64,000 nucleotides of DNA from an uncultured Granulosicoccus sp. (GCA_947499955.1 CANMQI010000021.1:24739-88738); one strand, 5' to 3'. Counted from the stretch's first letter, positions 18,676-27,777 are shown. Program-made: numbers and translations. The notes: generated by a model not told the origin, from the sequence alone.

Positions 18676-20118
18676 TCACACGGTGGCGGGGTGCTTCTCC
18701 AGCCAGTGCTCGGCAATATCGATGCGGCGTGCTACCCAGACTTCGTCGAATGACTGCACATAGTCCAGGAAGCGGGCCAGAGCCGCGATACGCCCGGGTC
18801 TGCCCACCAGACGGCAATGCAGGCCCACCGACAGCATGCGCGGCGTGTGACTGCCTTCGGCATAGAGTGTGTCGAAACTGTCTTTCAGGTAGTTGTAGAA
18901 CTGATCACCGGCATTGAACCCCTGTGGCGAGGCAAAGCGCATGTCGTTCGTATCCAGCGTGTAAGGCACGATCAGCTGTGGTTTATCCCCGTACATCGAA
19001 TCCCAGTAGGGCAGGTCATCGGCATAACTGTCGGCGTTGTAGGTGAAGCCGCCTTCCTCGGCCACCATGCGATGTGTATTGGGACTGCAGCGACCCAGGT
19101 ACCAGCCGGTAGGACGCTTGCCGGTAACGCGAGTATGCGTTTCGATGGCCTTGTGCATGTCTTCGCGCTCTACCGCTTCATCCGTGAATTGATAATCGAT
19201 CCAGCGATAGCCGTGACTGGCGATTTCCCAGTCGGCGGCCTGCATGGCTGCCACCGCATCGGGGTTGCGCTCCAGCGCCATGGCAACGCCGAATACCGTC
19301 ACCGGCATCTGGCGCTCGGTGAACAGGCGGTGCAGACGCCAGAAGCCGACCCGGGAGCCGTATTCGTAGATGGACTCCATGTTCATGTGTCTTACACCGC
19401 TGTGCGCCTGTGCGCCAACGATCTCTGACAGGAAAGCCTCTGACGCCTTGTCGCCATGGAGAATGCAGTTCTCGGCACCTTCCTCGTAGTTGATGACGAA
19501 CTGCACGGCAATGCGAGCCTTGTTCGGCCATGCTGCGTGCGGAGGCTGATTGCCATAGCCGATCATGTCCCGCGGATAGGGCGCTGCAGCCAGGGTTTCC
19601 AGACGCAGCAGGGCAATGCGATTGATTTCCTCAAGGGCTCGCTTGAATTCAGCCACAGGTTCGTTTTGCAGGCGCTCCTCGAAGCCTGCGAGGATCTGAT
19701 GACGATTGCTGCCGCGTACCGCCATGATGAAGGGCATGTCGAATCGCGCCTTGTAGGCCGAGTTCATCTGTTCGAAGCGCGCCAGCTCATCTCTATTGCA
19801 CTGGTCGAGTCCGGCACTGGCCTGTTCATCGGTGGAGTCATGGGTGAGTTCGCCCTTCAGGGCGGCCTTGCCGGCGAGATCGGGGTGAGCACGGATCAGT
19901 GTCAGCTGTTCTTCCCTGGAGGCCTCGTCCAGGGTGGCTGCCAGGGCGGCGCCCAGCGTGGCCACTTGTGAATGAGTGCCATCCAGACCCTTCTGCCAGG
20001 TGCGCTGCGCTACCCAGGGCGAGTGTTCATAGACGCCGCCAAAGCGCTCGACAAAGGCTTGCTCACTGAGACTGGCCGGCGGTTCATTGAAGGTGCTTGC
20101 CGTATGTGTGCTGTTCAT
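18676..20118 (-). CDS. puuE: Fused OHCU decarboxylase (UraD) and allantoinase (PuuE)
   Basis: This 480-residue fusion carries two consecutive purine-degradation enzymes. Residues 1-175 are UraD, 2-oxo-4-hydroxy-4-carboxy-5-ureidoimidazoline decarboxylase: IRAHPDLAGKAALKG with the catalytic His, then QMNSAYKARFDMPFIMAVRG. Residues 180-480 are the PuuE-type polysaccharide-deacetylase-fold allantoinase: RDMIGYGNQPPHAAWPNKAR, EIASHGYRWIDYQ, GWYLGRCSPNT. Together they convert OHCU to S-allantoin and then to allantoate. ATG 20118 is chosen over the upstream GTG/ATG because AGGTAACCCC precedes it and the UraD domain begins soon after. The gene is divergent from uraH, with the shared control region containing a 10-bp site repeated before the regulator gene. 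Confidence 0.9.
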   Translation of the reverse strand: MNSTHTASTFNEPPASLSEQAFVERFGGVYEHSPWVAQRTWQKGLDGTHSQVATLGAALAATLDEASREEQLTLIRAHPDLAGKAALKGELTHDSTDEQASAGLDQCNRDELARFEQMNSAYKARFDMPFIMAVRGSNRHQILAGFEERLQNEPVAEFKRALEEINRIALLRLETLAAAPYPRDMIGYGNQPPHAAWPNKARIAVQFVINYEEGAENCILHGDKASEAFLSEIVGAQAHSGVRHMNMESIYEYGSRVGFWRLHRLFTERQMPVTVFGVAMALERNPDAVAAMQAADWEIASHGYRWIDYQFTDEAVEREDMHKAIETHTRVTGKRPTGWYLGRCSPNTHRMVAEEGGFTYNADSYADDLPYWDSMYGDKPQLIVPYTLDTNDMRFASPQGFNAGDQFYNYLKDSFDTLYAEGSHTPRMLSVGLHCRLVGRPGRIAALARFLDYVQSFDEVWVARRIDIAEHWLEKHPATV

Positions 20119-20147
20119 GGGGTTACCTGCTTTTATCGTTATCGTTT

Positions 20148-20157
20148 TTGTACACAA
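20148..20157. promoter_or_regulatory. Putative GntR-regulator operator in the puuE/uraH divergent region
   Basis: The sequence TTGTACACAA occurs 30 bp upstream of puuE. Its exact reverse complement lies upstream of the GntR/FCD regulator gene at 22702-22711. The surrounding bases contain further related elements (GATACAAAAACAAGTACAAA). The spacing fits control of puuE and perhaps uraH. The assignment to this regulator is inferred from the repetition and from the GT-AC core typical of FadR-type sites. Confidence 0.5.
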
Positions 20158-20281
20158 AAATGGATACAAAAACAAGTACAAACATGTTGACACTCGCAGG
20201 GCAACCCTTTACTGTCCTGCGAAGTCTGTCTAAATGGGCAATGATTTTGACGATGCCGACATCAACCGGGAGCTTCTCGCC

Positions 20282-20641
20282 ATGGGCAAATTGACGACAC
20301 ACGTTCTGGATACCACACGTGGTAAACCCGGACACGGTATCCACGTATCGCTATACCGCGTCGAGAATGAACAGCGAACACTGCTGCGTCAACTGGTCAC
20401 CAATGACGATGGACGCTGTGACGAGCCCTTGTCCAGTGGTGCAGAGCTGCAAACCGGCGTCTACGAACTGCTGTTTGCCGTGGGGCCCTACTTCGCGGCA
20501 CTGGAACAGTCGGCTGTGAAAGCCGATATACGCTTCCTCGATGACGTGATCATCCGCTTTGGCGTGCCCGATGCCGGGCAGCACTATCATGTGCCACTGT
20601 TGATCACCCCTTTTAGCTATTCAACGTATCGCGGCAGCTGA
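20282..20641 (+). CDS. uraH: 5-hydroxyisourate hydrolase
   Basis: This 119-residue transthyretin-like 5-hydroxyisourate hydrolase forms OHCU from the product of urate oxidation. Diagnostic segments are TTHVLDTTRGKPGHG at the N-terminus, the His in HYHVPLLITPFSYSTYRGS, and the exact C-terminal YRGS tetrapeptide. ATG 20282 gives the usual family length; the upstream ATG at 20234 adds 16 unrelated residues. It is the first gene of the rightward purine operon, 10 bp before puuD. Confidence 0.92.
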   Translation: MGKLTTHVLDTTRGKPGHGIHVSLYRVENEQRTLLRQLVTNDDGRCDEPLSSGAELQTGVYELLFAVGPYFAALEQSAVKADIRFLDDVIIRFGVPDAGQHYHVPLLITPFSYSTYRGS

Positions 20642-20651
20642 GGACAGGCAA

Positions 20652-21860
20652 ATGGAAGGTTACATTCTCGAGTGGCTGAATCTGCTGGGACGCTGGGTGC
20701 ATCTGGTGACCGGTATTGCCTGGATAGGCGCCTCGTTCTACTTCGTGTGGCTGGATAATTCCCTGCGCGCACCGAAGGAAGCTGCCGATGCTGAGTTGGG
20801 TGTCGGTGGTGAAGTCTGGTCAGTACACGGTGGTGGTTTCTATCACGCCCAGAAATACAAGGTAGCCCCACCCGAGCTGCCGCAGACGCTGCACTGGTTC
20901 AAGTGGGAGGCCTATACGACCTGGATTACCGGCATGTTCCTGCTGTGCCTGATGTACTGGTACCAGGCAGAGATCTACCTGATCGACCCCAGCGTCATGG
21001 CGTTGAGCAAGCCGGTTGCCGTACTGCTCGGCATGCTGACTCTGGTGATTGGCTGGATTGTCTACGATCAACTGTGCAAGTCGAAGATTGGCAAGGAAGA
21101 GAACAAGCTGAGTCTTGCCATGCTGGTGTTCGTCTCGGTTGCAGCCTTCGTGCTGTGCCAGGTATTCGGTGGACGGGGGGCCTACCTGCATTACGGTGCC
21201 ATGCTGGGTACCATCATGGTCGCCAATGTCTTCTTCGTGATCATGCCCGGTCAGCGTGATCTGGTGGCTGCCAAGAAGGAAGGGCGGGCGCCGGATCCGA
21301 GTCATGGCATTCGCGCCAAACAGCGCTCGGTACACAACACCTTCTTTACCCTGCCGGTGCTGTTCGTGATGATCAGTAACCACTATGCGATGACCTGGGG
21401 CCATGAGTACAACTGGCTGATCCTGATTGCCCTGTCGGTTGCGGGTGCGCTCATACGGGTGTACTTCGTCCAGCGGCATCACGAAAAGGAGACCCTGATT
21501 CCTCTGGTGGTTGCAGCCGTTTTGATCATGGGCGTGGCCGCAGCCATTGTGCCCAAACCTCCGGCGGCGGTCGCCGTGGATACGTCGGTCAATGCCTCTG
21601 AGCTGTTTGCCAGGGTGCAGGTTGCCGTGCATGAGCGTTGCACTGCATGTCATGCCAATGCGCCGTCACAGCCAGGCTTCAGCGCGCCGCCCAAGGGCAT
21701 AGTTCTGGAGACAGCCGATGACATGGTCCGGCAAGCCGAGACCATTCATCAGCAGGTGGTTGTCACCAAGGCCATGCCGATTGGCAATCTTACGCAAATG
21801 ACCGACGACGAACGAGATCTGATAGCCCAGTGGTATCAGACAGGAGCAAAATCAGAATGA
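20652..21860 (+). CDS. puuD: Membrane urate hydroxylase with C-terminal cytochrome c domain
   Basis: This 402-residue protein is the cytochrome-linked urate oxidase of the PuuD type. The N-terminal about 310 residues contain eight or so membrane helices (WVHLVTGIAWIGASFYFVWL; NHYAMTWGHEYNW). The C-terminal domain is a cytochrome c with CTACH at about 330-334 and MPIGN as the likely Met ligand region. It oxidises urate to 5-hydroxyisourate, passing electrons to the respiratory chain and not to oxygen. It sits between uraH and allE, overlapping allE by 4 bases (ATGA), which implies translational coupling. Confidence 0.9.
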   Translation: MEGYILEWLNLLGRWVHLVTGIAWIGASFYFVWLDNSLRAPKEAADAELGVGGEVWSVHGGGFYHAQKYKVAPPELPQTLHWFKWEAYTTWITGMFLLCLMYWYQAEIYLIDPSVMALSKPVAVLLGMLTLVIGWIVYDQLCKSKIGKEENKLSLAMLVFVSVAAFVLCQVFGGRGAYLHYGAMLGTIMVANVFFVIMPGQRDLVAAKKEGRAPDPSHGIRAKQRSVHNTFFTLPVLFVMISNHYAMTWGHEYNWLILIALSVAGALIRVYFVQRHHEKETLIPLVVAAVLIMGVAAAIVPKPPAAVAVDTSVNASELFARVQVAVHERCTACHANAPSQPGFSAPPKGIVLETADDMVRQAETIHQQVVVTKAMPIGNLTQMTDDERDLIAQWYQTGAKSE

Positions 21861-22678
21861 GTCAGCCCATCTATCACGCCCCGCACGGCGGACTGCCTCC
21901 GCAGACTGACCTGCTGACCGACAGGGCGGTGGTCAGTGAGGCCTATACGGTCATCCCCAAAGGTGTGCTGCGCGATATCGTGACCAGCTACCTGCCGTTC
22001 TGGAACGATACCCGTGTGTGGATCATTGCCCGGCCCATCGCAGGTTTTGCCACGACGTTTTCGCAGTACATCATGGAAGTGTCTCCTGGAGGCGGCAGCG
22101 ACAAGCCTGAACCGAACACGAATGTCGAAGGCGTTCTGTTTGTCATGGAAGGCACTCTGTCACTGAGCATCGAAGGCGAAGGGCACGAACTGACGCCCGG
22201 TGGTTACGCCTTCTTGCCACCGCGTTGCAAGTGGAGTGTTACCAACAAGGGTGATGTGGCTTGCCGTTTTCACTGGATTCGCAAGGCCTACGAATACGTC
22301 GACGGCCTGGACGTGCCGCCCGCGTTTGTGACCAATGAACAGCAAGTGCCGCCGACACCCATGCCGGAAACGCAAGGGCGCTGGGCCACGACTCGCTTTG
22401 TCGAGCCAACCGATCTTCGGCACGACATGCACGTGACCATCGTGACGCTGGAGCCAGGGGCGGTCATTCCGTTTCTGGAGACGCATGTCATGGAGCATGG
22501 TCTGTATGTGCTGGAAGGCAAGGGCGTCTATCGCCTCAATCAGGACTGGGTAGAAGTGGAAGCCGGTGATTTCATGTGGCTACGGGCCTTCTGCCCGCAG
22601 GCCTGTTATGCCGGTGGCCCGGGCAAGTTTCGTTACCTGTTGTACAAGGACGTGAACCGACATGCAGCACTGTCATAG
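21857..22678 (+). CDS. allE: (S)-ureidoglycine aminohydrolase (bicupin)
   Basis: This 273-residue bicupin of the YlbA/AllE family converts ureidoglycine, formed from allantoate, to ureidoglycolate plus ammonia. It shows two cupin repeats, the first around PNTNVEGVLFVMEGTLSL and the second around THVMEHGLYVLEGKGVYRL with the metal-binding His/Glu set. ATG 21857 overlaps the puuD stop. Its presence implies that allantoate is degraded through ureidoglycine, yet no allantoate amidohydrolase is visible in this window. Confidence 0.87.
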   Translation: MSQPIYHAPHGGLPPQTDLLTDRAVVSEAYTVIPKGVLRDIVTSYLPFWNDTRVWIIARPIAGFATTFSQYIMEVSPGGGSDKPEPNTNVEGVLFVMEGTLSLSIEGEGHELTPGGYAFLPPRCKWSVTNKGDVACRFHWIRKAYEYVDGLDVPPAFVTNEQQVPPTPMPETQGRWATTRFVEPTDLRHDMHVTIVTLEPGAVIPFLETHVMEHGLYVLEGKGVYRLNQDWVEVEAGDFMWLRAFCPQACYAGGPGKFRYLLYKDVNRHAALS

Positions 22679-22701
22679 GGTGCCGGCATTGTAATTTGCG
22701 T

Positions 22702-22711
22702 TTGTGTACAA
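22702..22711. promoter_or_regulatory. Putative operator upstream of the GntR/FCD regulator
   Basis: TTGTGTACAA, the exact reverse complement of the site at 20148-20157, lies 35 bp before the regulator's GTG start. Its position suggests autoregulation by the purine-cluster regulator. Confidence 0.5.
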
Positions 22712-22745
22712 TCGTGTTCTCTTGATGTGGGTGGCAATGTAAACA

Positions 22746-23501
22746 GTGGCTAAAAACACCAAAGAAGCAAAACCGGACGGTGTGCTAGGCGATATGTTGC
22801 AGCCGTCCGAGAAGCAGGCCAGTCAGACTCAGGATGAGCGGCTTTACAACGAGATTCTCGACGCCATCCTCGACCACCGTCTGAGCCCTGGAGTAAAGCT
22901 CAAGGAAGATGAGCTGGCCGACATATTCTCGGTCAGCCGGACTGTGGTCAGACGCGCGTTGCTGCGTCTGTCACACGATCGTATCGTTGACATGCAGCCC
23001 AACCGTGGCGCCACCATCATTCGTCCGGACGTGCGCAAGGCGCGTGAGATTCTGGGCGTGCGCAAGCTGATCGAGGCCGAAGTGGTCCGTGAGGCCACGT
23101 TGCGAGCATCACCGGAAGCATTGGCAGAACTGCGACAATGTGTGGAGAACGAGCGTGACCATGTGCGTCGTCAGCAGCACGGGGCCGGTTTGCGACTGTC
23201 AGGGGACTTTCACATTCGCCTGTCGGCCTTGTCGGAGAACAGCACGCTGATGAGTTATCTGATGGAACTGGTTCCGCAGACCTCCCTGATCATCGCCATG
23301 TACCAGACGCCTCAGCACGACCTGTGTTCACATCAGGAACATTTTGATCTTGTCGATGTCATGGCCACCGGCGATGCGGAGGCCGCAGTGGCCGTCATGG
23401 CCGAGCATCTGCAACATCTGGAAGACAAGCTCGACCTTGATAATGAACGCTCACCCGGGGACCTGTATGCGGCGTTTGCGCATGTGAAGGAAGTGGGGTG
23501 A
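22746..23501 (+). CDS. GntR/FCD family transcriptional regulator of the purine cluster
   Basis: This 251-residue GntR-family regulator has a winged helix at about 30-100 (LKEDELADIFSVSRTVVRRA; DRIVDMQPNRGATII). A C-terminal FCD ligand-binding domain contains RKLIEAEVV and later FHIRLSAL and HEHFDLV-like metal-binding positions (SHQEHFDLVDVM). Translation starts at GTG 22746, with no nearby in-frame ATG. It lies 67 bp after allE and probably controls the two divergent purine units in response to a ureide or urate. The ligand is inferred. Confidence 0.85.
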   Translation: MAKNTKEAKPDGVLGDMLQPSEKQASQTQDERLYNEILDAILDHRLSPGVKLKEDELADIFSVSRTVVRRALLRLSHDRIVDMQPNRGATIIRPDVRKAREILGVRKLIEAEVVREATLRASPEALAELRQCVENERDHVRRQQHGAGLRLSGDFHIRLSALSENSTLMSYLMELVPQTSLIIAMYQTPQHDLCSHQEHFDLVDVMATGDAEAAVAVMAEHLQHLEDKLDLDNERSPGDLYAAFAHVKEVG

Positions 23502-23566
23502 GGAGGAGAGCGGAGGCACTCTGGCGTCTAGCTGCAATATCGCCGACCAACCCGCCAGCAGCAGAA

Positions 23567-24727
23567 CTAACGAATCGTTCTACAGCCACCGGGAACACCG
23601 TTTGGCGACAACAGTAACTGCCAGAGTTGATTCGATCGGGCGCGGAATGCGCCAGCGCTGCACAGGAGGTAGTAGGTCCACATGCGGCGAAATCGTTCAT
23701 CGAAGGCAGCGTCCAGGCTGCTCCAGTTTCGCTCCAGATTCTGGTGCCAGCTCATCAGCGTTCGATCATAGTCTACCCCGAATCCATGCCAGTCCTCGAT
23801 GACGAACAATCCTTCCAGGGCACGGGTGATCTGCGCGGCCGACGGCAGCATGGAATTTGGAAAGATGTATTTCTCGATCCAGGGTTCCGTGATGGACCCG
23901 GACCTGTTATTGCCAATCGTGTGCAGCAGGAAAAGACCATCGGGAGTCAGTAGATCCAGCGCTTTCCTGAAGTAGGTCTTGTAGTTCTTGTAACCTACGT
24001 GCTCGAACATGCCTATGGACATGATTCGATCGAACTGGCCATTCAGGGTGCGGTAGTCAGCAACCTGTATATCAACGGGCAAGCCCTTACAGGTCTCTTC
24101 AGCAATTCTATGCTGCTCTTGCGAGACCGTGATGCCAGTGACCTCGACACCGAAATTCTCCGCCGCATATCGTGCTGCGCCACCCCATCCGCAACCGATG
24201 TCGAGTACTCGCATGCCTGGCTCGAGACCGAGTTTGCGGCAGACGAGAGAGAGTTTGGCCTCCTGTGCCTCGTCCAGGTTGGCGGCAGACGCCCAGTAGC
24301 CGCAACTGTAGATCATGCGTTTGTCGAGCATGGCGCGATACAGATCCGTGCTCAAATCGTAGTGCCTGTGGGCAACGGAGGTAGCACGTTGCGGAGTCTG
24401 CAGATTCTGCAGTTTTGCACTGAGGACGAGACGCAGATTGTTGACGGATATGACTTTGCGATCGATACCGGCGCGAATGATTCTGGCGAAGAATTCATCC
24501 AGCGACTTGCAGTCCCACCAGCCATCCATATAAGCTTCGCCGGCTCCCAGCGATCCTTCCGAGACAATGCGTCGCCACAATCTGTCATCGTGGACCATCA
24601 TGTCCCAGGGACGTACCCCGTCAAATCCGACACCCGCGTCTGTCGCCAGACCTTGCAGATAATCGCGATAGGTCGCAGAATCATTCGGGAATAGATGATG
24701 CTGCAAGGCATGCTTGAGTGTCGACAT
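23567..24727 (-). CDS. cfa: Cyclopropane-fatty-acyl-phospholipid synthase
   Basis: This 386-residue SAM-dependent enzyme adds a methylene bridge to unsaturated acyl chains of membrane phospholipids. The SAM site is VLDIGCGWGGAARYAAENFG. Upstream, YDLSTDLYRAMLDKRMIYSC and later MSIGMFEHVGYKNY are family signatures. ATG 24727 follows CAGGAGGAAATTGCC, a strong ribosome binding site, and was preferred to the GTG at 24778. The C-terminal residues after RMWTYYLLCSAGAFR are as expected for Cfa. It is divergent from aidB. Confidence 0.93.
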   Translation of the reverse strand: MSTLKHALQHHLFPNDSATYRDYLQGLATDAGVGFDGVRPWDMMVHDDRLWRRIVSEGSLGAGEAYMDGWWDCKSLDEFFARIIRAGIDRKVISVNNLRLVLSAKLQNLQTPQRATSVAHRHYDLSTDLYRAMLDKRMIYSCGYWASAANLDEAQEAKLSLVCRKLGLEPGMRVLDIGCGWGGAARYAAENFGVEVTGITVSQEQHRIAEETCKGLPVDIQVADYRTLNGQFDRIMSIGMFEHVGYKNYKTYFRKALDLLTPDGLFLLHTIGNNRSGSITEPWIEKYIFPNSMLPSAAQITRALEGLFVIEDWHGFGVDYDRTLMSWHQNLERNWSSLDAAFDERFRRMWTYYLLCSAGAFRARSNQLWQLLLSPNGVPGGCRTIR

Positions 24728-24803
24728 GGCAATTTCCTCCTGAATACTTGTCAACGTCAGTGCACTCGTCAGGTTCATTCAAACCCGTCAGGACGGTGCA
24801 TCC

Positions 24804-26459
24804 ATGAATATACACCTTCAACCCTGGACTACCCACAAGGTTACCAATCAGCCACCTGCGTTGGACAACTACAACGCGTTTTCGCGGGACATCGCATTAC
24901 AGGCGACGTTGCCGGATGATCTGGGCATTCTGCTCAGCAGAAAATTGCTGGAACTGGGTGCAGCGGTGGGCGATCACGAGTGGATCGATAGAGGTTTCAA
25001 GGCCAACGAGAACCCCCCGATTCTGAAAGGCTTTGACCGGTTCGGACATCGGATCGACGAGGTTGAATTCCATCCCGCCTATCATCAGCTCATGGGGCTG
25101 GGCATGGGCCTGGGGATACATTCCACTGCCTGGACACAACCGATTCATGGCCATGTGGTTCGCGCCGCCATGCAATTCCTGATGACTCAACTGGAACCGG
25201 GTGTCTGTTGTCCCCTGGCCATGACGCACGCAGCGCACCCGGTGCTGAAACGTTATCTTGCCTCTGACGACGTGTTCTCGGTTCGCTCAAGTGTCGATGA
25301 CTACGACCAACGTTTTCTGCCAGCACATCACAAGCGATCTCTGAGCATTGGCATGGCCATGACAGAGAAGCAAGGTGGCTCGGATGTTCGTGCCAATACG
25401 ACCCAGGCCAGGCAACAGAGTGAGCGAGCCAATTCCGTCGAATATTTTCTTCGTGGGCATAAATGGTTCTGTTCCGCGCCCATGTCAGACGGTTTTCTCA
25501 CACTGGCGCAGGCTCCGGGAGGCATCACCTGTTTTCTGGTTCCCCGCTTTTGTCCGGACGGTAGTCGTAACCGCATCTTCATTCAGCGACTCAAGAACAA
25601 ACTGGGCAATCGATCCAACGCCTCCGCCGAGATCGAGTACGCTGACGTGTGGGCGACGCGCCTGGGCGACGAAGGGGCGGGCGTGACGGCCATCATAGAG
25701 ATGGTCCAGAACACGCGTCTTGATGCAGCTGTGGCACCGGCAGGCATGATGCGTCAAGCACTGGTCCAAGCCATTCACCATGCCTGTCACAGGCAGGTGT
25801 TCGGTAAGCTCCTGATCGAGCAACCGCTGATGCGCAATGTGCTGGTCGATCTGGCGATCGAATCGGAAGCTGCAACGTTACTGGCCATGCGTGTCGCGCA
25901 CGCAGTCGACCGTTCAGCCCATGACCCGGTAGAAAGTGATTTCGCTCGCCTGGCGACGATCATTGCCAAGTACTGGATAAACAAGCAGGCGCCTCAGTTC
26001 ATGTACGAGGCGATGGAATGCCATGGTGGGGCAGGCTACATCGAGGAGTCGATGATGCCTCGGCTGTATCGAGAAGCGCCTGTCAACAGCATCTGGGAAG
26101 GGTCAGGCAATGTCATCTGCCTGGATCTGCTACGAGTCATGCATCGAGCCCCGCAATGCCTGGAATCATTCAATACCATCATCACACCGGTGCTGGGTGA
26201 GAAAGCGGTGTTGCAGCAACGTTTCGACAGACTGCAACAGGAATTGAGGCGGTGTCAGCAGGAACCGGCGCTGCTGAGACGTTGTGTGGAGTCCATGGCG
26301 CTGCTGCTGCAGTGCTCCTTGCTGCAGCTGCACGCGCCAGAGTCGACGTTTCAGATGTTCATCAGCAGTCGCTTCGAGGTACAAGGCTTGCGCAGCTACG
26401 GCACGCTCGAAGACATCCGGTCAGCCCGTGAGGTGCTTGAACGGGCCTGGGCCTCGTGA
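24804..26459 (+). CDS. aidB: AidB-like acyl-CoA dehydrogenase
   Basis: This 551-residue flavoprotein matches AidB, the acyl-CoA dehydrogenase homologue induced in the adaptive response to alkylation. It has the family's extended N-terminus (YNAFSRDIALQATLPDD), AMTEKQGGSDVRANTT at the flavin/active-site region, and ECHGGAGYIEESMMPRLYRE near the C-terminus. Length is close to the usual 540. Known AidB binds DNA and FAD, and its protective role is not fully settled. It stands divergent to cfa, with 76 bp between them holding both promoters. Confidence 0.9.
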   Translation: MNIHLQPWTTHKVTNQPPALDNYNAFSRDIALQATLPDDLGILLSRKLLELGAAVGDHEWIDRGFKANENPPILKGFDRFGHRIDEVEFHPAYHQLMGLGMGLGIHSTAWTQPIHGHVVRAAMQFLMTQLEPGVCCPLAMTHAAHPVLKRYLASDDVFSVRSSVDDYDQRFLPAHHKRSLSIGMAMTEKQGGSDVRANTTQARQQSERANSVEYFLRGHKWFCSAPMSDGFLTLAQAPGGITCFLVPRFCPDGSRNRIFIQRLKNKLGNRSNASAEIEYADVWATRLGDEGAGVTAIIEMVQNTRLDAAVAPAGMMRQALVQAIHHACHRQVFGKLLIEQPLMRNVLVDLAIESEAATLLAMRVAHAVDRSAHDPVESDFARLATIIAKYWINKQAPQFMYEAMECHGGAGYIEESMMPRLYREAPVNSIWEGSGNVICLDLLRVMHRAPQCLESFNTIITPVLGEKAVLQQRFDRLQQELRRCQQEPALLRRCVESMALLLQCSLLQLHAPESTFQMFISSRFEVQGLRSYGTLEDIRSAREVLERAWAS

Positions 26460-26484
26460 CTGGATGAACTCTGTCTGAAGCGCG

Positions 26485-26766
26485 TCAGTAGACGGGTTCC
26501 TGCCCCATCTTCTCAATCAGCTCCTGCTCCGCTTCCAGCCAGTCCAGTTCCTCGTTGCCGAGTTCAAAGCCGCGTTGTTCCGCCTTGTAATAAGCCGCCT
26601 CAGCAATCATTTCATAGCGGTCTTCGGCATTGTTCCAGTCTCGGTATTCTTCAGGCTTGTCGCTGTCCGGGCCAGGATCTGTGTGTCTCTCTTCACTCAA
26701 CAATTCACTATCGGGAAATTCCGACGGTGGGTTCGTTGTTTCCTTGATGATCGATTCGTTGATCAT
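26485..26766 (-). CDS. DUF2934-like small acidic protein
   Basis: This 93-residue acidic protein has a C-terminal half, AEAAYYKAEQRGFELGNEEL followed by DWLEAEQELIEKM, that fits the DUF2934 pattern (Ala-Tyr, Gly, Asp-Trp, Ala-Glu). The N-terminal half is Pro/Glu/Ser-rich and probably unstructured. The function is unknown. It is convergent to aidB with 25 bp between the stops. Confidence 0.65.
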   Translation of the reverse strand: MINESIIKETTNPPSEFPDSELLSEERHTDPGPDSDKPEEYRDWNNAEDRYEMIAEAAYYKAEQRGFELGNEELDWLEAEQELIEKMGQEPVY

Positions 26767-26950
26767 GACAATATCTCCCTGTGTTTTCCATCACAACACG
26801 CTTTCCTGTCTATGATATTGCCTCAAGTGAGGCGCAGCTGGCAAGCCTCACCGAGGCGCATCACACCCGGTTGCTACCGTATTGTAATCGTCGTCAGTGG
26901 ACGCGTACAGATAGCCCATTGCAACGGAACAGGCTGCACGATCTTGCGAG

Positions 26951-27766
26951 TCACGCATCCGCGGTCAGGCCAATCCCCTGTGTCCTGCACGCCTGAGCTT
27001 CAGGCAGATCGGCATCCCGAACCTTGCGTAGCAAGTCGATGAATCCGCCAACCTGATGTACTGCCGTGGCTTCGCCCTTTTCCAGCGTTCCCAGGGAAGC
27101 ATTGCCCACGGTGCCTTCCGCATTCAGGTCGGAGGCTATCCAGCCTCGGCTGATGGCGCCAATGGGTGAAATGTCGGTGCTCTCGGCCATCGAGATGAAA
27201 TTGCCGGCCTGAGACATGTCGACGCAGTCGGGCTCGAAGGCCAGCATCAGTGAGGTCTCGACGTCACCGCCATGAATGCCATAAGCAAGCTCGTGAGGGG
27301 AGTACATGTCTTGCGGATAGCCGAAACTGCCCCATTGGCACTTGACCGCCAGCATGTCTGCCTGCACACGCAATTCGCGTGAGAGTATCGAGACCAGATC
27401 CAGATTGCCACCGTGACTGTTGATGATGACGATCTTGCGAAAACCTGCTCGGGCGACGGACAGGCCGATGGCTGTCCATGCGGACAAGGCTTCGGTAGCG
27501 GACAAGGTGAGAGTACCTCTCGCCCACAGATGCTCGTTGGATTTGCCCACGGCCTGAATGGGAAGGATATACGGATCGATGTCGTTCGGGCAGCTGCGCC
27601 TGAGCGTATCCAGCATGCCTTGCATGATCATGGTGTCGGTACCCACGGGCAGATGTGGGCCATGTTGTTCGATAGCGGCGGTGGGAAGAATGGCAATCGC
27701 CTTTTCCGGGTCAACCGACTGAAATTCCGGGGCTCGTCGTTCCGCCCAGTCGAGTCTTCGAATCAT
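26951..27766 (-). CDS. Creatininase family amidohydrolase
   Basis: This 271-residue member of the creatininase/MftE family shows metal-binding signatures PTAAIEQHGPHLPVGTDTMI near the N-terminus and NSHGGNLDLVSILSRELR in the middle. A Glu/His position lies around YGIHGGDVETSLML. ATG 27766 is preferred because GTGGAG lies 6 bases upstream; the GTG at 27778, within that same sequence, overlaps the previous stop. It is the last gene of the leftward ABC/amidohydrolase operon. Members hydrolyse cyclic amides such as creatinine or formamidopyrimidines, and here the substrate is inferred to be a ring-opening intermediate. Confidence 0.85.
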   Translation of the reverse strand: MIRRLDWAERRAPEFQSVDPEKAIAILPTAAIEQHGPHLPVGTDTMIMQGMLDTLRRSCPNDIDPYILPIQAVGKSNEHLWARGTLTLSATEALSAWTAIGLSVARAGFRKIVIINSHGGNLDLVSILSRELRVQADMLAVKCQWGSFGYPQDMYSPHELAYGIHGGDVETSLMLAFEPDCVDMSQAGNFISMAESTDISPIGAISRGWIASDLNAEGTVGNASLGTLEKGEATAVHQVGGFIDLLRKVRDADLPEAQACRTQGIGLTADA

Positions 27767-27777
27767 CGTGGTCTCCA

